Translations under genes and position numbers: made by a program
Part shown: in pieces, positions 9,045-16,545 of the stretch
How positions within the stretch are numbered: the stretch's first letter is position 1
How the letters are laid out: the number at the start of each line of letters is the position of its first letter
The notes under the pieces: model-generated
Databases searched by the model: none
The model's input: only the letters and a program-made list of their open reading frames with translations
Told to the model about the DNA's origin: nothing
From: Ruegeria halocynthiae
Lineage (GTDB): Bacteria > Pseudomonadota > Alphaproteobacteria > Rhodobacterales > Rhodobacteraceae
Assembly: GCF_000743705.1 (NCBI RefSeq)
Contig: NZ_JQEZ01000003.1
Coordinates: 782,178-846,177 of the forward strand
Length of the DNA stretch: 64,000 bases
Direction of reading: 5' to 3'

Positions 9045-11803
9045 TGTCCCAACCTGTCCAGCAGAGCAGGCACATGGACCTGATCGGATTTATAGTTTCC
9101 GGTCAGCACATGCATCACCAGATTGACGCCAAAGCGATTGGCCAACTCGCGCTGACGTTCCCCGGCATAGCCGCGCCCGACCGGCAACAGCGCCTGACCA
9201 TTGCGATCCACGGCCCAGGCCCCGGCCCAGTCGTTGCCGCCAATCACCACTGGCGTCACGTTGTCGTTGAGATTGCGAAAGGGCATGCCCTCGATCTGTT
9301 CGGCATCGGGCGGCGCGGCCTCGACCCAGACCTCGGTTCCGGCATACCGGCCTGGGAAATCCTGCAACAGGTAAAAGGCACGGGTCAGCACGTGGTCACG
9401 TGGAACAGGCTCTAACGAGGGGATATTCAAGGGGGCGGCCAGCTGTTGCAGCTTGCGCCCATTGGGGCTTGCGGCCCCGAACCGCGCCACATCCGCATCG
9501 CGTGTATCGAACAGGATCATCCCGCCCGACCGCAGATACGCGTTGAGCTTTGCGTATGCCTCAGCCGAAGGTTGCGGCTGATCCGGCGTGATCGGCCAGT
9601 AGAGCAGCGGGAAAAACGCCAGCTCATCACGTTCCAGATCCACACCGATGGGGTCGGACGGTTCAACCGATGTGCGAAAGAACAGCGTCTGCGCCAGCCC
9701 ACGCATCCCCGCGCCCGCCACATCATCGACCTGCGCATCGCCGGTCAACACATGGGCCAGCACCAGCTCATTTGTGGCGTTCAGCGCAAATGCCGTATCC
9801 TCAGGGGTCTGGGCCTGTGCCTCGGGCACCAGCAGCATCGCGCCCAGCGCAACCGCCGCCACCTTGGCCAGACCAAGCCGCCCGGACAAAGCCAGCGAAG
9901 CGATCACGTCAACTGTCAGCAACACCAACGCAAGGCTGAGCAAAATCCCCCCTATGGGGGTTTCGCTATTCACCTCTTGCCCCTTGATCGGAACATCCGA
10001 TGGCCAAACCACAGGGGCAATTACCGTATCTTCAGACAGAACATTCAGCGCCAGCTTTTGCTTGCCGCTTTCGTACAGCCCCGGTTGCAGGTCCGGCCCG
10101 ATTTCACCAGAGATCAGGTCGACGCCGTCGACACCACCCAGATTTCCCGCATCGGACAAGGTGCCGAAACCATCCATGACCTGGATCGGCTCCCAAATGG
10201 TGCCTTGCAACTGGGATTCCTGACGTGATTTCGCAGCCGAGGCCACAGCCAGCCGATCCAGCATTTCGACAAACAGGCCCGACAGCGGCAGGCTGGACCA
10301 TTCGGCATCCGCCGTGACATGGAACAGCACCACCTGCCCCAATCCCAGCGCCTTGCGTGTCACCAAGGGCGTGCCATCCGACAATGATGCAATCACCCGA
10401 TCCGCCAGATTAGGGTCTGGTTGTGCCATGACCTGCGTGGTGACGGATACGTCGCTGGGCACCTGCAACCCGTAGAAGGGAGAGTTCTCGGGGAAAGGCG
10501 CAAGACCCTTGGCCTCGCCCCAGCTCATCGCGCCGCCGACCGAACGGCCGCCGCTGCGCAGGCGGACGGGCAGCAGGATATCTTCGGCATCGCGACCCAG
10601 ATCGCTGGCAGCCATGCGCGGACCAGCGAACCGCAGCAGCAACCCGCCCTGTTCCACCCATTCGGCCAATGCGGCCTGTTCCGTATCAGACAGTTTCGCC
10701 ACATCCGCCAGAACGATCGCATCCGGGTTTGCGGGCAGCACCTCGAGCAGCCCGCCATCAACGAAATCAGCCGTGGGGATCAAAACCTGTGTCAGATAAT
10801 GCAGCGGCGAGAGCAGCTCTAACCCCTCGCGGTTCCGGATGCCCGCAATCAGCGCAATCTCACGCCGCCGCAGACTGTCATCTGTCAGGGTGACCGTGCC
10901 TGCGGATCGTTGCCCCTGAATCTCGAACCGGGTAATCCGACCCCGCAGTTCGGACGGCAGGGCCAATTCCACCTGCGCCAGCGTCTCGTCACTGTTGAAG
11001 GTCACGTTTGAAGACTGCAGAACCCGCATGACACCCGCCGGATCGCGGCCCTGCGCCAACAATGTCACGGTGTTTGCCGGGCCGGGTTCAGACCGCATCG
11101 CAGTCAGCTGCACGATTCCATCCTGATAGGTGGCAGGCTGCATGGCCAAAACCGGTGCCTGTGACCGATATACGGTCACGTCACCACGCGATTGCAACGC
11201 CCCCAATACCCGGTCGTGTCCGGCATAGCTGAGCTTGTCGCTGAACCAATGTGTGTCAAAACCACCTGCAAGCTGATCCAATGCGGCCAGCGCCTGATCA
11301 ACCTGCGTTTCGGTGGGCTGCCACGGGGCTGGCATCAACCCCGGAAGACGCCCACGCCAGGCTTCGGCAGCCTGAAAAACGGGGGCCTCGGGTTCGGTCA
11401 GGCGCAGGATTGCCACGGTGCGACCGGCGCGCCCAGCCTCGGCCAATTGCGCGTCGACCTGTTCCAGCGTTGATGACCACCGGGTCGCCCCCGCCCAGCT
11501 GGCATCCAGCACCAGCAACAAAGGCCCCGACCCCGCCTGATCGCGCGAAGGGTTCAGAACCGGTCCGGCCAATCCGATGATGATCGCCGCCGCTGCCAGC
11601 ATCCGCAGCAGTAACAGCCACCACGGGGTGCGATCCGAGACACTTTCGTCATCCCTGAGACCCAGCAGCAGCGTTACCGCCGGGAACAACCGCCGGATTG
11701 GCGCAGGCGGCACTGCGCGCAGGATCAGCCAGAGGATTGGCAGGGTCAGCAGACCCAACAACACCCAGGGCGCGGTAAAGCCGATGCCCGCCAGAACCGT
11801 CAT
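9041..11803 (-). CDS. BatA-like N-terminal / DUF4159 membrane protein
   Basis: Large membrane protein of 920 residues. The N terminus has the aerotolerance-regulator (BatA) pattern: hydrophobic F-T-A-P-W-V-L-L-G-L-L, then P-P-A-P-I-R-R-L-F-P, then a second membrane segment. After a long extracytoplasmic region, another hydrophobic stretch leads into a C-terminal DUF4159 domain with L-R-S-G-G-M-I-L-F-D-T-R-D-A. I place the start at ATG 11803, which overlaps the stop of the DUF58 gene as ATGA. An upstream start at 11902 would add 33 residues of unrelated sequence inside the neighbour. Confidence 0.88.
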   Translation of the reverse strand: MTVLAGIGFTAPWVLLGLLTLPILWLILRAVPPAPIRRLFPAVTLLLGLRDDESVSDRTPWWLLLLRMLAAAAIIIGLAGPVLNPSRDQAGSGPLLLVLDASWAGATRWSSTLEQVDAQLAEAGRAGRTVAILRLTEPEAPVFQAAEAWRGRLPGLMPAPWQPTETQVDQALAALDQLAGGFDTHWFSDKLSYAGHDRVLGALQSRGDVTVYRSQAPVLAMQPATYQDGIVQLTAMRSEPGPANTVTLLAQGRDPAGVMRVLQSSNVTFNSDETLAQVELALPSELRGRITRFEIQGQRSAGTVTLTDDSLRRREIALIAGIRNREGLELLSPLHYLTQVLIPTADFVDGGLLEVLPANPDAIVLADVAKLSDTEQAALAEWVEQGGLLLRFAGPRMAASDLGRDAEDILLPVRLRSGGRSVGGAMSWGEAKGLAPFPENSPFYGLQVPSDVSVTTQVMAQPDPNLADRVIASLSDGTPLVTRKALGLGQVVLFHVTADAEWSSLPLSGLFVEMLDRLAVASAAKSRQESQLQGTIWEPIQVMDGFGTLSDAGNLGGVDGVDLISGEIGPDLQPGLYESGKQKLALNVLSEDTVIAPVVWPSDVPIKGQEVNSETPIGGILLSLALVLLTVDVIASLALSGRLGLAKVAAVALGAMLLVPEAQAQTPEDTAFALNATNELVLAHVLTGDAQVDDVAGAGMRGLAQTLFFRTSVEPSDPIGVDLERDELAFFPLLYWPITPDQPQPSAEAYAKLNAYLRSGGMILFDTRDADVARFGAASPNGRKLQQLAAPLNIPSLEPVPRDHVLTRAFYLLQDFPGRYAGTEVWVEAAPPDAEQIEGMPFRNLNDNVTPVVIGGNDWAGAWAVDRNGQALLPVGRGYAGERQRELANRFGVNLVMHVLTGNYKSDQVHVPALLDRLGQ

Positions 11804-12675
11804 GCCGTCCCCCCGTCCAGCGCCCGATAAAGCCACAGCAAAGCGGCCTGCGCGCTGTCGCCGGTATGGTGCAAACCCAATTGCCAGCCCGTCGCGCGGC
11901 ACAGCTGTGTCAACGCATCCTTGCGTTTGGCAAGGCGGTCCAGATAGCGCTCGCGCAGATCTCCGGCCTTGAGGGTTTCATGCCGGACCGAGCCGCCGAC
12001 ACTTTCAAAGATGGTGCGCCCCCGGTAGGGGAAACTCTCCTCCCCCGGATCGAGAACCTGCAACAACACACCCCGCACGCCACGATCTGCGGCTTTGGTC
12101 AGGGCCAGTTCAACCTCGTCCAGCGGGCCGAGGAAATCGGAAATGAACACGGCGCGGGCGTGGGGTATCATCGCCCGGTGTTCGGGCGGGGCATAATCGG
12201 GTTCGGCGTCCTCGGACCACGCCTGCGCCAGCCGGATGATCTGTGCATTGCCGCGCCGGGGCGGCAGGGTGGTGCCGGTCAGGCCAACACGCTCGCCGCC
12301 GCGCACCAGCAGGATGGCCGTCGCCAGCCCCAACAGGCGCGCGTGATCAGCCTTGGACGGCAGGTTTTTGTCAGATGCAAAGCGCATCGACGCACCCTGA
12401 TCGACCCACAGCATCACCGACTGTGCAATCTGCCATTCGCGTTCGCGCACGAATTGCTGATCCCCCCGGGCCGAGCGTCGGTGGTCGATCATCCGACGGC
12501 TGTCACCGATCTGCGCCGGGCGGTATTGCCAGAAATCATCGCCAAGACCCGAGCGTCGCCGCCCGTGATCGCCCAGCAGAACGGTTCCGGCCAGATGTTC
12601 GGCCCGCGCCAAAAGCGGCGGCAGCCGGGATGCCTCGGCCTCGGACCTTTCGCGAAGGGTCAGCGCGGCATTCAC
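11800..12675 (-). CDS. DUF58 domain-containing protein
   Basis: Protein of 291 residues, the standard partner of MoxR ATPases. The DUF58 pattern R-M-I-D-H-R-R-S-A-R-G near residue 65 and the degenerate metal site D-Q-G-A-S-M (normally D-x-S-x-S) are visible. It starts with GTG at 12675, and GTGA overlaps the moxR stop codon, so the two are translationally coupled. DUF58 proteins are thought to serve as substrates or adaptors for MoxR in complex assembly; this is family knowledge, not something the sequence proves. Confidence 0.92.
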   Translation of the reverse strand: MNAALTLRERSEAEASRLPPLLARAEHLAGTVLLGDHGRRRSGLGDDFWQYRPAQIGDSRRMIDHRRSARGDQQFVREREWQIAQSVMLWVDQGASMRFASDKNLPSKADHARLLGLATAILLVRGGERVGLTGTTLPPRRGNAQIIRLAQAWSEDAEPDYAPPEHRAMIPHARAVFISDFLGPLDEVELALTKAADRGVRGVLLQVLDPGEESFPYRGRTIFESVGGSVRHETLKAGDLRERYLDRLAKRKDALTQLCRATGWQLGLHHTGDSAQAALLWLYRALDGGTA

Positions 12676-13679
12676 GCCGCAGCCTCGGTCCGGATCAACC
12701 CGGCGGCCGTCGATTCAATCAGATCAGCCAGATTGTCACCGCGCGCGCGCGCCGCAAAGTTCAGCGCCATCCGGTGGCTAAGCACCGGGCGGGCCATGTC
12801 CAGCACATCCTCGGCATTGGGGGCCAGCCGCCCTTGCAACATCGCCCGCGCGCGCACCGTCATCATCAATGCCTGCGCCGCACGGGGACCAGGGCCCCAG
12901 GCCACGGTTTCAGCCACACGTTCGGAAACGCCCGCCTCGTCTGGGCGGAAGGCGCGGACAAGATCAAGGATCAACTCGACAACCGACTCGCCCACCGGCA
13001 TCCGCCGCAGCAGAACCTGTGCAGCCAGCAATTCCTCTTTGCTGAAAATCTGGTGCGCCTCATCTTCTTCAACACCCGTGGTCGCCAGCAGAATGTCCCG
13101 TTCGGTCTGCCTGTCAGGGTACTCCACGTCGATCTGTACCAGGAAACGGTCCAGCTGCGCCTCGGGCAGGGGATAGGTGCCCTCTTGCTCAATCGGGTTC
13201 TGCGTGGCCAGCACATGGAATGGCACACCCAACGAGCGATCTTCGCCCGCCACGGTCACGGTGCGTTCCTGCATCGCCTGCAACAGTGCCGATTGGGTTC
13301 GCGGGCTGGCGCGGTTGATCTCATCCGCCATCAGCAACTCGCAGAAAATCGGGCCAGGGATGAACCGGAAGTGGCGGCTGCCGTCATCCGCAGTATCCAA
13401 CACTTCGGAGCCCAGAATATCAGCGGGCATCAGGTCAGGCGTGAACTGAATGCGGTTGCCATGCAGGCCCATCACGGTCGACAGCGTCTCGACCAGCCGT
13501 GTCTTGCCCAGCCCCGGCAAGCCGATCAGCAGGGCATGACCACCGCACAGCAGCGCGGCCAGGGTCAGGTCCACGACCCTATCCTGTCCGATAAAGCGGC
13601 GGGTGATCGAGGCCTTGGCCTCTTGCAGTTTGGTTTCCAGCGCTTCGATCTCGGACACGAGGTCGGCAGGTTCGGTCAT
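12672..13679 (-). CDS. moxR: MoxR family AAA+ ATPase
   Basis: Chaperone-like AAA+ ATPase of 335 residues. Walker A is G-L-P-G-L-G-K-T and Walker B is L-L-M-A-D-E-I-N-R-A; the sensor region A-T-Q-N-P-I-E-Q-E-G-T-Y and P-E-A-Q-L-D-R-F are typical of MoxR. It is the first gene of a four-gene operon (moxR, DUF58, BatA/DUF4159, membrane protein) in which every junction is a 4-base overlap. The divergent DUF1285 gene starts 52 bases away, so the promoters share a short region. Confidence 0.96.
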   Translation of the reverse strand: MTEPADLVSEIEALETKLQEAKASITRRFIGQDRVVDLTLAALLCGGHALLIGLPGLGKTRLVETLSTVMGLHGNRIQFTPDLMPADILGSEVLDTADDGSRHFRFIPGPIFCELLMADEINRASPRTQSALLQAMQERTVTVAGEDRSLGVPFHVLATQNPIEQEGTYPLPEAQLDRFLVQIDVEYPDRQTERDILLATTGVEEDEAHQIFSKEELLAAQVLLRRMPVGESVVELILDLVRAFRPDEAGVSERVAETVAWGPGPRAAQALMMTVRARAMLQGRLAPNAEDVLDMARPVLSHRMALNFAARARGDNLADLIESTAAGLIRTEAAA

Positions 13680-13731
13680 GACTTTCCCTTCCGTGGACTG
13701 TTATGATTGAAGTGTATCGCGCTGAGAGGAA

Positions 13732-14322
13732 ATGGCAAAAGCAATGAGCGGACAAAAACCTGTGACCCCTTCGCCTGACGGTCTGGCGACCTCGGTCAAA
13801 GCGGCCAAAACCAAGGGTTTACCCCCTGTACACCTGTGGAATCCTCCGTTTTGCGGCGATCTGAACATCAAGATCGCAAAAGATGGCACCTGGAGTTATT
13901 TAGGCTCGCCCATCAACAGGTTCGAGCTTGTGAAGCTTTTTTCCTCAATTCTTAAGAAAGAAGAGGGAAAATTTTTTCTGGTGACCCCGGTCGAAAAGGT
14001 GGGAATCACTGTCGAGGACGCGCCGTTTGTCGCCGTCGACTTCGATATCCAGGGCGAAGGCGACGCCCAAACCCTGACTTTCACGACCCATGTTGGCGAC
14101 ACGGCCATCGCCGGACCGGATCACCCGATCCGGATTGTCATCGACCCCGAAACAGATGAGCCGTCGCCCTATTTATTGGTTCGCGCAAACCTTGAGGCGC
14201 GCATAGACCGCAAGAGCTTCTATCGCCTCGTGGATATCGGTACGCATCATGACGATTGGTTCGGCGTCTGGTCCGGGCGCCAGTTCTTTCCGCTGATCCG
14301 TTCAAAGGATTTGCCGGGTTAA
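13732..14322 (+). CDS. DUF1285 family protein
   Basis: Protein of 196 residues matching the DUF1285 family, a conserved alphaproteobacterial neighbour of moxR operons. Visible family features are P-P-V-H-L-W-N-P-P-F-C-G-D-L-N-I near residue 32, G-S-P-I-N-R near 58, the central E-D-A-P-F-V-A-V-D and a C-terminal W-S-G-R-Q-F-F-P-L. No catalytic function is known. Two start codons are possible, 13732 and 13744; GAGAGG sits very close to the first and rather far from the second, so the start is uncertain by four residues. The stop overlaps the convergent EamA gene. Confidence 0.9.
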   Translation: MAKAMSGQKPVTPSPDGLATSVKAAKTKGLPPVHLWNPPFCGDLNIKIAKDGTWSYLGSPINRFELVKLFSSILKKEEGKFFLVTPVEKVGITVEDAPFVAVDFDIQGEGDAQTLTFTTHVGDTAIAGPDHPIRIVIDPETDEPSPYLLVRANLEARIDRKSFYRLVDIGTHHDDWFGVWSGRQFFPLIRSKDLPG

Positions 14323-15263
14323 GCTGGTCGCGCCACCCTGCGATCCTGCGCCAAAACAACGGCCAATGCGACAATCCCCGCGCCCAGCGCGCGGGTCCAG
14401 TTCCATTCCTCGCCCAGAATCAACATGATCAGCATGACGTAGAAGGGCGCGATATTGATGTGGAACGACGCCAGCGCCACACCCAGTTTTCCAACCGAAG
14501 CGATAAAAAACACCTGACTCATCCCCAAAGAGATCAGCGCATAGATCGCCAGCATCCCGATCTGTTGCCCGTCAATTGAGGTTTGCGGCATCACGTCCAT
14601 CCCGATCTGCGCCGCCGCAAAGATCAAAACCGCTGCCATGACGACACCCCCAACCAGCGTAATCGTGCTGCGCCCGACCTGGCTGAGTTCGGGGAAATCC
14701 CGCGCGGTGGCCATGCTGGCCCAGCAGAACAATCCGGTGGACACGATGGCACAAGCCGCCCCCAGCCCCAGTTGGGCTGGCGCAACCGCGCTGGTCGCGA
14801 TCAGGCCGCCAACAACCGAGATCGCCAAGCCAAAGGCAAAGTTCCATTTCAATCGCCGGGTTCCTGCGGCCAGTTCCAGCAACGTCGCAAACAACGGCGC
14901 GCAGGACGCGATGATTGCCACGGTCACCGGGTCGGTCAGCTTTTGCGCCAGAATGATCAGGAACATCCCCGTTCCCAGCCCCAATCCCCCGACCCGCATC
15001 GCATGTCCCCAACGGGCGCGCATCACGCGCCCCGGCCCGTCGATCAGCACCCAGATCGGCACCAGAAACACCACCGCCAAGCCCATTCTGGCCGCAAACA
15101 GGGCAATCGGCGGCCAGCTTTGCAACAGAACCTCTGCCGCCGGGAATCCCGCCGCCCAGGTCAACATGGACGCGACTGCCAAACCATTGCCAGAAAAGGT
15201 AGAATTCCGCCCAGAAGACAAAGAAAGGGTGTTCCCGCGCACGGGGTCAGGGCTCATCGCCAT
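14319..15263 (-). CDS. EamA/DMT family transporter
   Basis: Drug/metabolite transporter superfamily protein of 314 residues with about ten hydrophobic segments arranged as two EamA repeats. The first repeat begins with G-L-A-V-A-S-M-L-T-W-A-A-G-F and the second with G-L-G-A-A-C-A-I-V-S-T-G-L-F-C-W-A. The C terminus ends in a short basic tail. The substrate cannot be inferred; relatives export amino acids or metabolites. It converges on the DUF1285 gene, overlapping by four bases. Confidence 0.9.
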   Translation of the reverse strand: MAMSPDPVRGNTLSLSSGRNSTFSGNGLAVASMLTWAAGFPAAEVLLQSWPPIALFAARMGLAVVFLVPIWVLIDGPGRVMRARWGHAMRVGGLGLGTGMFLIILAQKLTDPVTVAIIASCAPLFATLLELAAGTRRLKWNFAFGLAISVVGGLIATSAVAPAQLGLGAACAIVSTGLFCWASMATARDFPELSQVGRSTITLVGGVVMAAVLIFAAAQIGMDVMPQTSIDGQQIGMLAIYALISLGMSQVFFIASVGKLGVALASFHINIAPFYVMLIMLILGEEWNWTRALGAGIVALAVVLAQDRRVARPA

Positions 15264-15438
15264 TGTGTTCAGACCTTCTGTTGGTACGGCGATCCTGTAA
15301 TGATTCGCCGCATTGTCCTGACCGTCTCTGATTCACAGGGCGTGATCTGGCCGATTTTCGACAAACTGTCGTTTTCAGTCCCTTTCACTGGAAACAACCG
15401 GCAGCTAACATCCGCCCACCTGTTATCCGAGGCCGGTC

Positions 15439-16194
15439 ATGCCCAAATTTGCCGCGAATATTTCCCTGCTCTTTACCGAGCTGCCTTACCTTGATCGGTT
15501 CCAGGCCGCAGCCGAGGCTGGGTTCCAGGCCGTGGAAATCCTGTTCCCCTATGATCTGGCCGCCAAGGAAACCCGCCGCGCGTTGTTGGCAAACGGGTTG
15601 GAGCTGGTGTTGATCAACGCGCCACCGCCCAATTACACGGGCGGCGAGCCAGGATATGCCGCCGTTCCAGGCAGCGCGGCGCGGTTTCAGTCCGACATCC
15701 GCCGCGTCCTGCGCTATGCCGAGGTTCTGAAGCCGGGGCTGATACATATCATGTCGGGTTATTCCTCGGGGCCGGACGCGCTCGAGTGTTTTGTGCGCAA
15801 CTTGCAATGGGCCGCCGAACTTGCCCCGCAGCAGAAGTTTACCATCGAACCGCTTAACCCCGTGTCACTGCCCGGGTATTTCCTGAATGACTACGATCTG
15901 GCGGTCGAGGTTCTGGATCGCGTGGGCTGCGCCAATCTTGGCCTGCAATACGACAGCTTTCACGCGCATATGATCCACGGCGACGCGCGCGCGGTCTGGG
16001 ATCGCGTTCAACATCGGGTCACACATGCCCAGATCGGGGCCGCCCCCAACCGGTCCGAGCCGGGGTACGGCCCGACAGATTTCCCCGATCTGTTCGCAGC
16101 CATGGACGCCAGCGGCTATTCCGGCTGGGTCAGCGCCGAATACACCCCGTCAACACCACGCACGACGGATTCGCTGGGCTGGTTCACGCATTAG
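15439..16194 (+). CDS. hyi: hydroxypyruvate isomerase family protein
   Basis: TIM-barrel isomerase of 251 residues that interconverts hydroxypyruvate and tartronate semialdehyde in glyoxylate metabolism; the related OtnI enzymes act on 2-oxo-tetronate. The N terminus M-P-K-F-A-A-N-I-S-L-L-F-T-E and the V-E-I-L-F-P-Y block are characteristic. Two catalytic glutamates are expected, in F-T-I-E-P-L-N-P (about residue 137) and near the C-terminal V-S-A-E-Y-T-P; a metal-site H-x-Q pattern (H-A-Q-I-G) is also present. No other glyoxylate-pathway genes are adjacent. Confidence 0.92.
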   Translation: MPKFAANISLLFTELPYLDRFQAAAEAGFQAVEILFPYDLAAKETRRALLANGLELVLINAPPPNYTGGEPGYAAVPGSAARFQSDIRRVLRYAEVLKPGLIHIMSGYSSGPDALECFVRNLQWAAELAPQQKFTIEPLNPVSLPGYFLNDYDLAVEVLDRVGCANLGLQYDSFHAHMIHGDARAVWDRVQHRVTHAQIGAAPNRSEPGYGPTDFPDLFAAMDASGYSGWVSAEYTPSTPRTTDSLGWFTH

Positions 16195-16269
16195 CATGCA
16201 GATCCGCTCTGGCATTTGCGCTGAAAATACTGCACATGCTGGGCATTGCGACCCCAAAGGATGCCCGGG

Positions 16270-16500
16270 ATGATCTCTGCCCGCTTTGCCCATGCCCTGT
16301 TTGGTCTGATCATGTCCGGCCTGATGTCCTGCATCGTTACGGGCATTGCCACGGCCAAGGCCGTGGGATTTGGTCCCAACACATTCACCGACTGGATGGC
16401 GTCCTGGCTGTTTTGCTGGCCCATCGCGTTTACCGTGATCCTAGTCCTTGGACCTGCAGTGAAACGGTTGGTCGAACGCCTGGTCAGGCCGCAGGGCTGA
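16270..16500 (+). CDS. DUF2798 small membrane protein
   Basis: Protein of 76 residues with two hydrophobic segments, about residues 5-27 and 42-62, separated by the family pattern G-P-x-T-F. DUF2798 proteins have no known function. I chose ATG 16270 because AAAGGA at 16257-16262 is well spaced for it; ATG 16261 is inside that site. It is convergent with polA, with only 45 bases between the stops. Confidence 0.82.
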   Translation: MISARFAHALFGLIMSGLMSCIVTGIATAKAVGFGPNTFTDWMASWLFCWPIAFTVILVLGPAVKRLVERLVRPQG

Positions 16501-16545
16501 CCCGCTGCAAAGAGGGCCCGCCGGGCCTGATGAGCAGCGCGGCCC

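Noticed and set aside
7611..9083. Long open frame on the plus strand opposite the membrane protein gene
   Set aside because: It mirrors the codon pattern of a well-supported minus-strand gene in high-GC DNA and has no recognisable domain. Similar shadows at 12243-13706, 499-1959, 4180-5382 and 24943-26022 were left out for the same reason.
16500..16545. Possible terminator between DUF2798 and polA (AGGGCCC/GGGCCT)
   Set aside because: The stem is only about six pairs with a bulge and lacks a T run.
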